Assembly (NCBI RefSeq): GCF_001984155.1
Contig: NZ_MTQO01000046.1
Coordinates: 62,001 to 126,000 of the forward strand
Source of the DNA: Actinosynnema sp. ALI-1.44
GTDB lineage: Bacteria; Actinomycetota; Actinomycetes; Mycobacteriales; Pseudonocardiaceae
Direction of reading: 5' to 3'
DNA: 64,000 bases
In this document: in pieces, positions 51,829 to 61,189 of the stretch
Layout: each line of letters begins with the position of its first letter
Numbering within the stretch: position 1 is the stretch's first letter
Made by a program: the position numbers and the translations under genes
Notes under the pieces: model-generated
What the model was told of the DNA's origin: nothing
The model's database searches: none
Seen by the model: the letters and a program-made list of their open reading frames with translations, nothing else

Positions 51829-51844
51829 TCCTCCGCGCGGAGGA
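51829..51844. promoter_or_regulatory. 16-bp perfect palindrome between response regulator and ABC genes
   Basis: TCCTCCGCGCGGAGGA is self-complementary with no loop. It lies 20 bp after the response-regulator stop and 59 bp before the ABC ATPase start. It could be an operator for the ABC genes or part of a weak terminator. Confidence 0.4.
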
Positions 51845-51903
51845 TGGCCAACTGGGTCGCGCGCCGGACGCGCCGGTGAGCAGTGGTTCCTAGCCTTGTG
51901 CGC

Positions 51904-52785
51904 ATGTTGAAGGTGACATCGGTCAGCCGGAGTTTCGGCGACCACCGGGTCCTCGACGGGATCTCGTTCGACGTCCACCCGGGACGGATGACGGGGTTCC
52001 TCGGCGCCAACGGATCCGGCAAGACGACGACGATGCGGATCATCCTGGGGGTGCTCGCCGCGCACAGCGGAACCGTGACGTGGCACGGCGAGCCGATCAC
52101 GCAGCAGGTGCGGCAGAGCTTCGGGTACATGCCGGAGGAGCGCGGCCTGTACCCGAAGATGAAGGTGGCCGAGCAGATCATGTGGATCGGCAGGCTGCAC
52201 GGGCTGTCGTCGTCGACAGCGCAGGCCAACACGGCGAAGCTGCTCGGCGAGCTCGAGCTCAGCGGACGCGCCGACGACAAGCTGGAAGAGCTGTCGCTGG
52301 GCAACCAGCAGCGTGCGCAGATCGCGGCCGCTCTCGTGCACGACCCGGCCATGCTGATCCTCGACGAACCGTTCTCGGGTCTCGACCCGATCGCCGTGGA
52401 CACCGTGCTGCGGGTGCTGCGCGACCGTGCGGCGGCGGGCGTGCCGGTGCTGTTCTCCAGCCACCAGCTGGCGGTGGTCGAGCGGCTGTGCGACGACCTC
52501 GTGATCCTCTCCGGGGGTTCGATCACGGCGAGCGGTGGCCGGGAGGAACTGCGGTCCCGGTACGGCTCGACCCGGTTCGAGCTCGTCGTGGACACCGACG
52601 CGGGCTGGCTGCGTGACCACCCGGCTGTCCGCGTGGTCGAAGTGGACGGACCCCGAGCGGTGTTCGAAGTGGACGGTGTGGACACCGACCAGCAGGTGCT
52701 GCGCTCGGCGCTGGGCCGGGGCGCCGTGCGCGCCTTCGCGCCGGTGGTGCCGTCGCTGGAAGAGATCTTCAAGGAGGCGATCTGA
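51904..52785 (+). CDS. ABC transporter ATP-binding protein (NatA-like)
   Basis: A 293-residue ATPase. Walker A is GANGSGKTTTMRI, the Q-loop region SFGYMPEERGLYPKM, the signature LSLGNQQRAQ, Walker B MLILDEPFSGLDP and the H-loop FSSHQLAVVERL. The EERGLYPKM wording and the ~80-residue C-terminal extension are typical of NatA/YhaQ-type exporters. It works with the permease 1 bp downstream. The upstream two-component system probably controls it. It may export sodium, peptides or an antibiotic; the cargo cannot be read from sequence. Confidence 0.9.
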   Translation: MLKVTSVSRSFGDHRVLDGISFDVHPGRMTGFLGANGSGKTTTMRIILGVLAAHSGTVTWHGEPITQQVRQSFGYMPEERGLYPKMKVAEQIMWIGRLHGLSSSTAQANTAKLLGELELSGRADDKLEELSLGNQQRAQIAAALVHDPAMLILDEPFSGLDPIAVDTVLRVLRDRAAAGVPVLFSSHQLAVVERLCDDLVILSGGSITASGGREELRSRYGSTRFELVVDTDAGWLRDHPAVRVVEVDGPRAVFEVDGVDTDQQVLRSALGRGAVRAFAPVVPSLEEIFKEAI

Positions 52786-52786
52786 C

Positions 52787-53848
52787 GTGGCTGCCACCGG
52801 ATTCTGGCCCGCGACGAAACTGGTCGCCGAACGCGAGATCAAGACGTTCGTCCGGCTGAAGGGGTTCTGGATCACCATCGCGGTGCTCCTGGTCGGCGTG
52901 TTCGCGGCGGCCCTGCTGCCGACGCTGATCGGCGGCTCGAACGCCAGCGTCGCCGCGGTCGGTCCCGAGGCCCGCCAGCTGCTGACCGGCGCCGAGCTGG
53001 ACATCCGTGACGTGCCGGATGTCGCGACGGCGGAGCAGCTCGTGCGTTCGGAAGAGGTGGACGCGGCCGTGGTGCCCGGACCACGCGTGATCGCGCTGGA
53101 CGACCCGCCGACCGGGGTTCTCGCCGCGCTGACGACCGCGCCCCCGGTCGATCTCCTCGCGCCCGCGACGGTGGGCAAGGGCGTGCGGATCCTGGTGATC
53201 CAGCTGTTCGCGGTGATCTTCCTGATCTTCGGGATGGGCGGCGCGGCGATCGCGCAGTCCACGGTGACCGAGAAGCAGACCAGGATCGTGGAGATCCTCG
53301 TCGCCACGGTGCCGGTGCGGGCGTTGCTGGCTGGCAAGATCTTCGGTCACTGGATCCTGACCGTCGGCCAGTTGCTCGTGCTCGCGGTGGCCGCGCCGAT
53401 CGCGTTGAAACTGGGCGGGCATTCGGCGTTGCTGGACATGGTGGCGCCCGCGCTCGGCTGGTACGTGCCGTTCCTGTGCGTCGGGTTCGTCCTGGTCGCC
53501 TCGCTGTGGGCGGTGGCGGGCGCGCTGGTCAGCCGCCAGGAGGACCTGGGCGCCAGCATGGGACCGGTGATGCTGCTGGTGATGGGCCCGTACTTCGGCG
53601 TGGTGTTCGCCTCGGACAACACGTCCGCGATGACCGTCCTGTCGTACATCCCGTTCTCCTCGGCCGTCGCGATGCCGGTGCGGTTGTTCACCGGCGACGC
53701 GCAGGCGTGGGAAGCATTGGTGTCACTGGGTTTGCTCGCCGGGACAGTCGTCGCGATCGTACTGCTGGCCAGTCGCCTCTACGCGGGCTCGCTGCTGCAG
53801 ACCGGCGGCAAGGTCGCGCTGAAGAAGGCATGGGCGCACGCGGACTGA
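52787..53848 (+). CDS. ABC-2 type transporter permease (NatB-like)
   Basis: A 353-residue membrane protein. One N-terminal helix (GFWITIAVLLVGVFAAALLP) is followed by an extracytoplasmic loop of ~120 residues and a block of five to six helices, the NatB/YhaP pattern. EKQTRIVEILVATVPVRALLAGK is the conserved coupling region between them. GTG at 52787 is preceded by AAGGAGG within the end of the ATPase gene, so translation is coupled. It forms the exporter with the upstream ATPase. Confidence 0.88.
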   Translation: MAATGFWPATKLVAEREIKTFVRLKGFWITIAVLLVGVFAAALLPTLIGGSNASVAAVGPEARQLLTGAELDIRDVPDVATAEQLVRSEEVDAAVVPGPRVIALDDPPTGVLAALTTAPPVDLLAPATVGKGVRILVIQLFAVIFLIFGMGGAAIAQSTVTEKQTRIVEILVATVPVRALLAGKIFGHWILTVGQLLVLAVAAPIALKLGGHSALLDMVAPALGWYVPFLCVGFVLVASLWAVAGALVSRQEDLGASMGPVMLLVMGPYFGVVFASDNTSAMTVLSYIPFSSAVAMPVRLFTGDAQAWEALVSLGLLAGTVVAIVLLASRLYAGSLLQTGGKVALKKAWAHAD

Positions 53849-53992
53849 CGCGGTCGATCGGTGCGGGGCTGTCGGGAAGCAGTTCCCGCACTGGCGGCCG
53901 GCCGTTCGGGCAGGGCCGGGCGGCTGTCGCGGCGGTAAACTTCGCCGGGGATCCGGCGTGGTCCGGTGCCGGGCGCGAGGGGGTGTGCGGCG

Positions 53993-56455
53993 GTGACCGG
54001 TGCGGGACGACAGGCGCTGGTTCGGTTCGTGGCCGAACTCATCCAGTTGCGGCAACAGGCCGGAACCCCGTCGCTGAACCGGTTGGTGGAACTGTCCGCC
54101 GCCGCCGGACGCCCGTTGGCTCGCTCGACCATCAGCGACAAGCTCAATGCCAAGTCGTTACCGGAATGGGAGTTCGTCGTCGGCTACCTGGCCGCATGCG
54201 CCGCGCACGCCAAGGAGATCGGCGCACCGCTGGCGGACAGCTTGGTGCACGCGGCTCGGTGGGACGAACTGCACTGGCGGATGCTGCGGGCCGTCGACGC
54301 CGGCCGCAGCGAGGACCGGCTCGTGCTGGCCGTTCGCGCCGAGATCCACCGCAGGGGCACCCAGGCCACCGGCTCCGGCACTGACGGTGTCCCGGCGCCG
54401 GTGCCGCGGCAGTTGCCTGCCGCGGTGCGGCACTTCGCGGGCCGGGCCGCTGAGCTTGACCGGTTGACCGCCACACTGCCCACGGGTGAACCGTCGCCGG
54501 ACGGCACCGTGCCGATCGTGGTCATCGGTGGTGCCGCAGGCGTGGGAAAGACCGCGCTGGCGCTGCATTGGGCGCATCAGGTGCGCGACCGGTTTCCCGA
54601 CGGGCAGCTGTACGTGAACCTGCGCGGCTTCGACCCAACCGGACCGATGGTGCACCCGGCCGAGGCGGTACGCGGCTTCCTCGACAGTCTCGGCGTTGCG
54701 CCACAACGGGTTCCATCCGACCCGAACACGCAGGTCGGGCTCTACCGCAGCCTGCTCGCCGACCGGCGCGTGCTGATCGTGCTGGACAACGCCCGCGACG
54801 CCGAGCAGGTGCGGCCACTGCTGCCCGGCGCGCCCGGTTGTGTGGTTGTCGTGACCAGTCGCAACCAGCTCGCCAGCCTCGTCGCCGCTGAGAACGCCGA
54901 CCCGCTCACACTGAGCCCGATGTCCGTCGTGGAGGCCCGGCAGCTGCTGGCCGGAAGGATCGGTGGCGACCGGGTACGCGCCGAACCCGAGGCCGCCGAC
55001 CAGATCATCGACCGGTGCGCCCGGCTGCCGCTGGCGATGGCGATCGTCGCGGCCAGGGCGGCAACCCATCCGCGGTTCGCGCTGTCCGTGCTGGCCGGTG
55101 AACTGGGCGACGCGCACGGCGGGCTGGACGCGTTCGTCGGTGGCGACGCGACCACCGATGTGCGGGCCGTGTTCTCCTGGTCCTACCGCACGCTCGGGGC
55201 GGGCGCCGCCCGGCTGTTCCGGTTGCTGGGCGAGCATCCTGGCCCGGACACCGATCCGGTCGCCGCCGCGTCGCTCACTGGCATGCCGGTGGCCACCGCC
55301 CAGCACCTGCTCGCCGAGCTCACCCGGGCGCACCTGCTCGGCGAACACCTTCCCGGCCGGTACCGGCTGCACGACCTGCTGCGCGCCTATGCCCGTGAGC
55401 AGGCGCGGATCCACGACAGCGCAACGGATCGGCGTGCGGCGCTGCACCGCGTGCTGGACGGCTACCTGCACACCGGTGTCGCGGCCGCCGGTTTCCTGGA
55501 CCCGTCGCTGGAACCGATGACGCTCCAGACGCCGTCGCCGGGCACCACGGTTCACCGGGTCACCGATCACCAGCAGGCAATGGACTGGTTCACCGCGCGG
55601 CGGGCCGTTCTGCTGGCCGCGATCGAGCGCGCCGCCGTGGACGGATTCGACACCCACGCATGGCAGTTGCCGCTGGCGGTGGCTACTTTCCTCTACCGCC
55701 AAGGACATTGGCCGGACTACCTGGACACCCAGCGGACCGCCGTCGCGGCCGCGGTACGGCTCGGCGACGTCGCCGCGCAGGCCGTCGCCCACCGCCAACT
55801 CGGGCGCGCCTGCACGCTGTTGCGTGAGTTCTCCGAGGCACGGGCCAATCACCAGCGGGCGCTGGCGCACTGGCACGCCCTCGGCGATGTCGCCGGGCAG
55901 GCCCGCACACACCTCGCGCTGGCCTGGGTGTGCGAGCGTCAAGAGGACTACGCCGGGTGCGCCGTGCACGCGCGGCAGGCGCTTGAGCTGTTCCAGACCA
56001 CCGCCGACGTCTCCTGGCAGGCCCGCACGCTCAATGCGCTCGGGTGGTGCCAGGCCAAACTCGGCGAGCACGAGGAGGCGCTGAACCACTGCGGTCAGGC
56101 GCTGGAGCTGTTCCGGTCGCTGGGCGACAGCGACGGCGAGGCAGGCTCGTTGGACAGCATCGGCTTCGTCGAGCACAGCCTCGGCAGACACGACGAGGCG
56201 GTCGCCCGGTACCAGCAGGCCCTTGCGCTGTACCGGTCACTGGGCGACCGCTACTACGAGGCGGACACGCTGCACCACCTCGGCGACACGTACGACGCCG
56301 CGGGTGATGCCGACGCCGCGGAGACAGCTTGGCGGCAGGCCCTGGACATCATCATCGACCTCGACCACCCGGACGCCGGAAAAGTCCGGACCAAGCTGGA
56401 CCGGGTGCGAGACCGAGGGCCCGGTGCGCGGTCACCGGACCCTCGGAGCGGATGA
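53993..56455 (+). CDS. NB-ARC/TPR STAND-type regulator
   Basis: An 820-residue signalling ATPase. Residues 1-80 form a small HTH-like domain (SLNRLVELSAAAGRPLARST) homologous to that of the protein at 45628-48612. NB-ARC follows with Walker A GGAAGVGKT and Walker B RRVLIVLDNA, then RYRLHDLLRAYAREQ. The C-terminus carries clear TPR units (NALGWCQAKLGEHEEALNHC, DSIGFVEHSLGRHDEAVARY). It is AfsR-like but without a SARP domain. GTG at 53993 follows GAGGGGG; an in-frame GTG at 53966 is possible. It may sense a signal through the TPR part; its target is unknown. Confidence 0.85.
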   Translation: MTGAGRQALVRFVAELIQLRQQAGTPSLNRLVELSAAAGRPLARSTISDKLNAKSLPEWEFVVGYLAACAAHAKEIGAPLADSLVHAARWDELHWRMLRAVDAGRSEDRLVLAVRAEIHRRGTQATGSGTDGVPAPVPRQLPAAVRHFAGRAAELDRLTATLPTGEPSPDGTVPIVVIGGAAGVGKTALALHWAHQVRDRFPDGQLYVNLRGFDPTGPMVHPAEAVRGFLDSLGVAPQRVPSDPNTQVGLYRSLLADRRVLIVLDNARDAEQVRPLLPGAPGCVVVVTSRNQLASLVAAENADPLTLSPMSVVEARQLLAGRIGGDRVRAEPEAADQIIDRCARLPLAMAIVAARAATHPRFALSVLAGELGDAHGGLDAFVGGDATTDVRAVFSWSYRTLGAGAARLFRLLGEHPGPDTDPVAAASLTGMPVATAQHLLAELTRAHLLGEHLPGRYRLHDLLRAYAREQARIHDSATDRRAALHRVLDGYLHTGVAAAGFLDPSLEPMTLQTPSPGTTVHRVTDHQQAMDWFTARRAVLLAAIERAAVDGFDTHAWQLPLAVATFLYRQGHWPDYLDTQRTAVAAAVRLGDVAAQAVAHRQLGRACTLLREFSEARANHQRALAHWHALGDVAGQARTHLALAWVCERQEDYAGCAVHARQALELFQTTADVSWQARTLNALGWCQAKLGEHEEALNHCGQALELFRSLGDSDGEAGSLDSIGFVEHSLGRHDEAVARYQQALALYRSLGDRYYEADTLHHLGDTYDAAGDADAAETAWRQALDIIIDLDHPDAGKVRTKLDRVRDRGPGARSPDPRSG

Positions 56456-56489
56456 CGATCCGCTACCTTTCCCCTCCCCATCCACGTCG

Positions 56490-57764
56490 CTACGTCATGA
56501 CGGTCACGTTGTAGCGGGCCAGCGACTCCTGCAGCGGCGCGTAGAACACGTGCTTGAAACAGGTGGTGTTGGACTGTGCGACGCTGCCCGGCGGGCAGGG
56601 GACTGGGCTGTTGCCCGCTGTGATCGTTCCGGCGGCGTACACGTACACGATGCCGCCGCCGGTGACCGGGCTGTAGGAGTCCTGCGCCGCGACCGGTCCG
56701 CCGCTGTCGCCTTGGGCCACCGCCGTCGTCTGCTTGTCGCTCCAGGCGCTGACCATCGGGAACACGCTGCGGATCGTCCCGTTGTCCTGGACGTTGATCC
56801 GCACGTTCACCGCGTCGATCCGCAGGTCGCAGTTCTGGCCGCTCATCGCGCCTGAGGTGCACACCAGCGTGTTGACGTAGTTGCCGATCGGCATCCGGAC
56901 CGGCTTGAACACCGAGGAGTTCCACTTGCCGACGTACATCGCCGACATCGCGTCGGACCGGATCAGCATGGTGTCACGGTTGTCGTCGTCGTGCTCGACC
57001 GTGCCGATCCGGCGACCGCCACCGGTGTTGACCACCAGCCCGTCGCTGCCGCAGTGCCCGGCGGTGAGCAACCACTCCGACACGTTGCCTGTGAACGGGC
57101 TGGTCCACTTGACCGGCCAGCCGGTGGTGCACCGGCCGGTGCCACCTCCGGCCGCGAAGGTGAACGTCGCCCCGCCGCCGTACGGGCACGCGTCGTTCTG
57201 CCGGCTGTACCCCACCACAGGCACGCAGGACACCGGCGGGATGCGTTGGGAGGTCATGCGGGCGTACTCGCCGCGCCGGACCTCGACGGCCACGCCGACG
57301 TCACGGATCGCCGGGCGGGCTTGAGCGATCGCCGCGTCGCCCGCGTACCCGAGAGTCACGCCGCTGCCGTCGACCTTCGGGCCGACGCTGGTGACGCCGG
57401 GCTCGGCGGCCAACCGCTCGGCGACGGCGAGCAGCTCCCGCTCCGAGTTCGCCGCCGGCAGCACCCGGACGCCGACCTCCCGCCGGGCTTGATCCACCGC
57501 GCGAGCGACTCCGGCGGACAGGGTGCCCTTCCAGTACAGCGTCAACTCCCGGCTCTGCGGCGACAGCGCGATGCCCGCGTAGCCGTCGCCGCCCGCGCCT
57601 TTGATCAGGTCCGCCGCGGCGATCAGCCTCGTCTGCGTCTGGAACAAGTCACCACGGCCGCCGGACCCCGACTGCGTGGCCGCGGCCGGCACTCCGGCGC
57701 CGGTGACGCCTCCCATGGCCAGCAGGGTCGCCGCCAGTACCGTGCTCCATCGGGCTCGTGCCAC
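56490..57764 (-). CDS. Secreted S1-family (chymotrypsin-like) serine protease with pro-region
   Basis: A 424-residue secreted protease. The signal peptide is residues 1-29. A ~145-residue pro-region follows (AVDQARREVGVRVLPA, LAVAERLAAEPGVTSVG), resembling the folding pro-domain of streptogrisin/alpha-lytic proteases. Catalytic residues: His237 in LLTAGHC, Asp264 in NRDTMLI and Ser354 in GDSGGPV. Six or more Cys in the mature part allow disulphides. GTG at 57764 follows AGGA. It is divergent from the oxygenase operon. It probably degrades extracellular proteins. Confidence 0.87.
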   Translation of the reverse strand: MARARWSTVLAATLLAMGGVTGAGVPAAATQSGSGGRGDLFQTQTRLIAAADLIKGAGGDGYAGIALSPQSRELTLYWKGTLSAGVARAVDQARREVGVRVLPAANSERELLAVAERLAAEPGVTSVGPKVDGSGVTLGYAGDAAIAQARPAIRDVGVAVEVRRGEYARMTSQRIPPVSCVPVVGYSRQNDACPYGGGATFTFAAGGGTGRCTTGWPVKWTSPFTGNVSEWLLTAGHCGSDGLVVNTGGGRRIGTVEHDDDNRDTMLIRSDAMSAMYVGKWNSSVFKPVRMPIGNYVNTLVCTSGAMSGQNCDLRIDAVNVRINVQDNGTIRSVFPMVSAWSDKQTTAVAQGDSGGPVAAQDSYSPVTGGGIVYVYAAGTITAGNSPVPCPPGSVAQSNTTCFKHVFYAPLQESLARYNVTVMT

Positions 57765-57831
57765 AATTCCTGCCCCTTTCCGTTCCGCCGGCCCGTCGTC
57801 GCCGGCTCCCCGCAGCGATCCTCCGGCCGGT

Positions 57832-57864
57832 CGGTGGTGTCCGGCGTGTTCCCGGACACCACCG
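57832..57864. promoter_or_regulatory. 13-bp perfect hairpin in divergent promoter region
   Basis: The stem 57832-57844 pairs perfectly with 57852-57864 around a 7-nt loop. It lies between the divergent S1 protease (start 57764) and oxygenase (start 57971) genes, so it is not a normal end-of-gene terminator. It may be an operator, or a hairpin in the leader RNA of the protease gene. Confidence 0.6.
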
Positions 57865-57970
57865 CGACGCGGGCGGAGATCGGTCACGCGCGCATCAGCC
57901 CTGTGCGCCGTTCCGGAGCGCAGGTCCAGAGATTGGGACTGCGGTTGCGCTGGGCCAATAGGCTGCAGGG

Positions 57971-58972
57971 GTGACCAGTACGCCGCTGCCGTTGATCGAC
58001 TTGTCCCGGTTCCGCGATCCCGGGGCCGACCGGGCCGCGTTCCTCGCCGAGCTGAGGTACGCCGCCCACGAGGTCGGCTTCTTCTACGTCGTCGGGCACG
58101 GTGTGCCCGACGCGCTGACCACCGGCATCCAGCAGGTCGCCAAGAGGTTCTTCGCGTTGCCGCTCGAGCACCGGCTGGCCATCGAGAACATCAACTCACC
58201 CCAGTTCCGCGGCTACACCCGCACCGGCTACGAGTACACCGGCGGCAAGCAGGACTGGCGCGAGCAGATCGACATCGGCCCGGAGCGCGCCGCGCTGCCC
58301 GTGACCGGCGGTGCCCCGGCGTGGCAGCGGCTGATCGGCCCCAACCAGTGGCCCGAAGCCTTGCCTGAGCTGCGGGACACCGTCCTGGCCTGGCAGGACG
58401 AGGCCCTTCGGGTCAGCCGTGAGGTGCTGCGGGCGCTGGCCGTGGCGCTGGGTCAGGACGAGAGCTACTTCGACGCCTGGTTCGACGAGGAAGCGTCCAC
58501 GCACGTCAAGATCGTCCGCTATCCCGGCCGCGACGACAGCGAACAGGGCGTCGGCGCGCACAAGGACTACGGCTATCTCGCCCTGCTGCAGCAGGACGAC
58601 ATCGGCGGCCTGCAGGTCCAGGCCCAGGACGGCGGTTGGATCGACGCCACCCCGATCCCCGGCAGCTTCGTGTTCAACATCGGCGAGATGCTGGAGATCG
58701 CCACCCAGGGCTACCTCACCGCCACCCGCCACCGGGTGATCAGCCCGCCCGCCGGTGTCGAACGGTTCTCCATCCCATTCTTCCTCGGCCCGCGCCTGGA
58801 CGCGGTCGTCGAGCCGCTGACGCTGCCCGCGGAGCTCGCCGGTCAGGCGCGGGGTGTCAGCGACGAGAAGGACAACCCGTTGCACGCCGAGTTCGGCGCG
58901 AACGCCCTGGTCGGCTGGCTGCGGTCACACCCGAAGGTGGCCGAGCGCTGGTGGGCGGACGTCACCGCATGA
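57971..58972 (+). CDS. 2-oxoglutarate/Fe(II)-dependent oxygenase (isopenicillin N synthase family)
   Basis: A 333-residue oxygenase. The N-terminal DIOX_N part has HEVGFFYVVGHGVP. The iron facial triad is His197 and Asp199 in GAHKDYGYLALL and His254 in TATRHRVISPP, and Arg265 with Ser267 (RFS) binds 2-oxoglutarate, so all key residues are present. It hydroxylates or desaturates a small molecule with CO2 release. GTG at 57971 has GCAGGG just upstream. Its stop overlaps the next gene's ATG (ATGA), so it is coupled to the sulfhydrylase-like enzyme, suggesting a shared amino-acid or sulfur-containing substrate. Confidence 0.88.
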   Translation: MTSTPLPLIDLSRFRDPGADRAAFLAELRYAAHEVGFFYVVGHGVPDALTTGIQQVAKRFFALPLEHRLAIENINSPQFRGYTRTGYEYTGGKQDWREQIDIGPERAALPVTGGAPAWQRLIGPNQWPEALPELRDTVLAWQDEALRVSREVLRALAVALGQDESYFDAWFDEEASTHVKIVRYPGRDDSEQGVGAHKDYGYLALLQQDDIGGLQVQAQDGGWIDATPIPGSFVFNIGEMLEIATQGYLTATRHRVISPPAGVERFSIPFFLGPRLDAVVEPLTLPAELAGQARGVSDEKDNPLHAEFGANALVGWLRSHPKVAERWWADVTA

Positions 58973-60252
58973 CCCGCTGGTCTTTCGAAACACGCCAGAT
59001 CCACGCCGGTGCCAAGCCCGACCGCACGACCGGTGCCCGCGCGACACCCATCTACCAGACGACGTCGTTCGTCTTCGACGACGCCAACCACGCGGCGGCG
59101 GCGTTCGCGCTGCGGGACCTGGAAACCCACGCCTACAGCCGCCTGTCCAACCCGACGACCGCCGTCGTGGAGGCACGGCTGGCGGACCTGGAGAACGGCG
59201 TCGCGGCCGTCGCGGTCGCCAGCGGCCAGGCCGCGTCCGCGCTGGCGATCCTCAACATCGCACGAGCGGGCGACCACGTCGTGTCCGCCGCCACCCTTTA
59301 CGGCGGAACGTACAACCTGTTCGCGTACACGTTGCAGGACATGGGCATCGAGGTCGACTTCATCACCGACCCGGACGACCTCGACCAGTGGCGCGCGGCG
59401 GTGCGGCCCAACACCAAGGCGTTCTACGCCGAAACCGTCGGCAACCCGCTCGGCAACGTCCTGGACGTCACCGCCGTCGCCGAGATCGCGCACGCCGCGG
59501 GCGTGCCGTTCATCGTGGACAACACCGTGCCGACCCCTTACCTGACCCGGCCGATCGACCACGGTGCCGACATAGTCGTGCACTCCACCACGAAGTTCCT
59601 GTCCGGCCACGGATCCGGCATCGGCGGTGTGATCGTCGACAGTGGTCGGTTCGACTTCACCGCCGACGCCGGGCGCTGGCCGCAGCTGACCCAGCCGGAT
59701 CCCAGCTACAACGGCCTGGTGTTCGGCGCGGAGTTCGGCGAGCTCGGCTACCTGCTGCGGCTGCGGACCAAACTGGTCCGCGACCTCGGGCCCGCCGTGT
59801 CGCCGTTCAACAGTTTCCTGCTGCTGCAGGGGATCGAGACGTTGTCGCTGCGGATGCGACGGCACGTCGCCAACGCCTCGGCGATCGCGCACCACCTGCG
59901 GGAGCACGACGCCGTCGAGCAGGTGCACTACGCGGGCCTGCCGGGCAACCGCTGGCACGAGGCCGCGAAACAGTACCTGCCCGACGGTGTCGGCGCGGTC
60001 CTCGCCTTCGAGCTGACCGGGGGAGTGGCCGCGGGCAGGAAGTTCGTGGGCAGCGTCGAGCTGTTCAGCCACCTGGCCAACATCGGGGACGTCCGCAGCC
60101 TCGTCATCCACCCCGCCTCCACCACGCACGCCCAGCTCACCCCGGCGCAACAACTCGCCAGCGGCGTGACGCCCGGACTCGTGCGGCTGTCCATAGGATT
60201 GGAAGGCGTCGACGACCTGATCGCTGATCTGAATCGGGGGCTGCATGCCTGA
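58969..60252 (+). CDS. metY: O-acetylhomoserine sulfhydrylase-like PLP enzyme
   Basis: A 427-residue enzyme of the Cys/Met metabolism PLP family. TRQIHAGAKPDRTTGARATPIYQTT (seen as TRQIHAG and ARATPIYQTT) and YSRLSNPTTAVVEARL are the hallmark N-terminal stretches. SGQAAS binds the PLP phosphate and Lys209 in HSTTKFLSGHG is the Schiff-base lysine. The length and GVTPGLVRLSIGLE end fit MetY rather than the shorter cystathionine synthases. It would make homocysteine from O-acetylhomoserine and sulfide, or a related thiol transfer. It overlaps the oxygenase by 4 bp and the hydrolase by 8 bp, which is not the usual metX-metY layout, so a special role is possible. Confidence 0.85.
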   Translation: MTRWSFETRQIHAGAKPDRTTGARATPIYQTTSFVFDDANHAAAAFALRDLETHAYSRLSNPTTAVVEARLADLENGVAAVAVASGQAASALAILNIARAGDHVVSAATLYGGTYNLFAYTLQDMGIEVDFITDPDDLDQWRAAVRPNTKAFYAETVGNPLGNVLDVTAVAEIAHAAGVPFIVDNTVPTPYLTRPIDHGADIVVHSTTKFLSGHGSGIGGVIVDSGRFDFTADAGRWPQLTQPDPSYNGLVFGAEFGELGYLLRLRTKLVRDLGPAVSPFNSFLLLQGIETLSLRMRRHVANASAIAHHLREHDAVEQVHYAGLPGNRWHEAAKQYLPDGVGAVLAFELTGGVAAGRKFVGSVELFSHLANIGDVRSLVIHPASTTHAQLTPAQQLASGVTPGLVRLSIGLEGVDDLIADLNRGLHA

Positions 60253-61066
60253 GTTCGCGGGAAGCACCGGCACGATCCACTACCGGACCTGGGTGCCGGA
60301 CGAGCCGAGTGCGCTGCTGGTGCACTACCACGGCCTGGGCGAGCACATCGGCCTCTACGAACCGTTCGCCGCCGCGCTCAACGAGGCCGGGATCGCGGTC
60401 TGGGCGCACGACCAGCTCGGCCACGGCCGCAGCGACGGCGTCCGAGTGCTGATCGACAACGTCGACCACCTGCTCGACGACGCGGAAACCCTGCTGGGCC
60501 TGGCGAAAGCCGCACACCCTGGCCTGCCGGTGGTGCTCAGCGGCCACTCGCTGGGCTCCGCCGTGGCCACCCTGCTGACCGCCGAACGACTGCTGCCCGC
60601 ACATCACGCGCCGACCGGACTGGTACTGGCCGGGTCGTCGCTGGTGCACGTGCCCGGCGCGGACAGCGCGCTGGTGGAGCTGCTGGCGTCCGGCATCGAC
60701 CCGATGGACCTGCGCAAGGACCCCGGCGAGATGAGCCGCAACGAGGCCTACGCGCAACAGCTGCGCGAGGACCCGCTGACCTGGCAGGGCGGTATTCGCC
60801 TGGAGACGTTGCAGGCGCTGGGGATCGGCGCTGCCCGGTTGTCGGCGGTGATCGAGTCGGCAGTGCTCGACGTGCCGGTGTTGCTGCTGCACGGCGAGAA
60901 GGACGACATGGCGCCCGCCGTCGGCGCGCGGGAGGCGGCACGGCTGCTGCCGAATGCCCGCGCGGTGGTCTTCCCGGACGACCTGCACAACATCCTCAAC
61001 GAGATCGACCGCGAGGACGTGTGGAAAGTGCTCGTCGACTTCGTCGAAGAGGTAACCGGCGATTAA
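60245..61066 (+). CDS. Alpha/beta hydrolase, monoacylglycerol lipase-like
   Basis: A 273-residue hydrolase of the Hydrolase_4/serine aminopeptidase S33 type. HYHGLGEHIGLYEPFAAAL is the oxyanion-hole HG motif. The nucleophile is Ser102 in LSGHSLGSAVA, the acid is in LLLHGEKDDMAP and the His in DDLHNILNE, so the triad is complete. The family includes monoacylglycerol lipases and lysophospholipases. It has no signal peptide and so is cytoplasmic. The ATG overlaps the previous gene by 8 bp, making it the third gene of the oxygenase operon. Confidence 0.86.
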   Translation: MPEFAGSTGTIHYRTWVPDEPSALLVHYHGLGEHIGLYEPFAAALNEAGIAVWAHDQLGHGRSDGVRVLIDNVDHLLDDAETLLGLAKAAHPGLPVVLSGHSLGSAVATLLTAERLLPAHHAPTGLVLAGSSLVHVPGADSALVELLASGIDPMDLRKDPGEMSRNEAYAQQLREDPLTWQGGIRLETLQALGIGAARLSAVIESAVLDVPVLLLHGEKDDMAPAVGAREAARLLPNARAVVFPDDLHNILNEIDREDVWKVLVDFVEEVTGD

Positions 61067-61189
61067 CACGTAAAATAGTGTGAAAAACGCGGTCGTCTGT
61101 AAATGGGACGGCCTGGAATCGCTTCGGAAGCGCACATAACTTCGTGGTGGGGCCCAACCCGAGGGGTCATCAGCGAGGGAGAAAGAATC

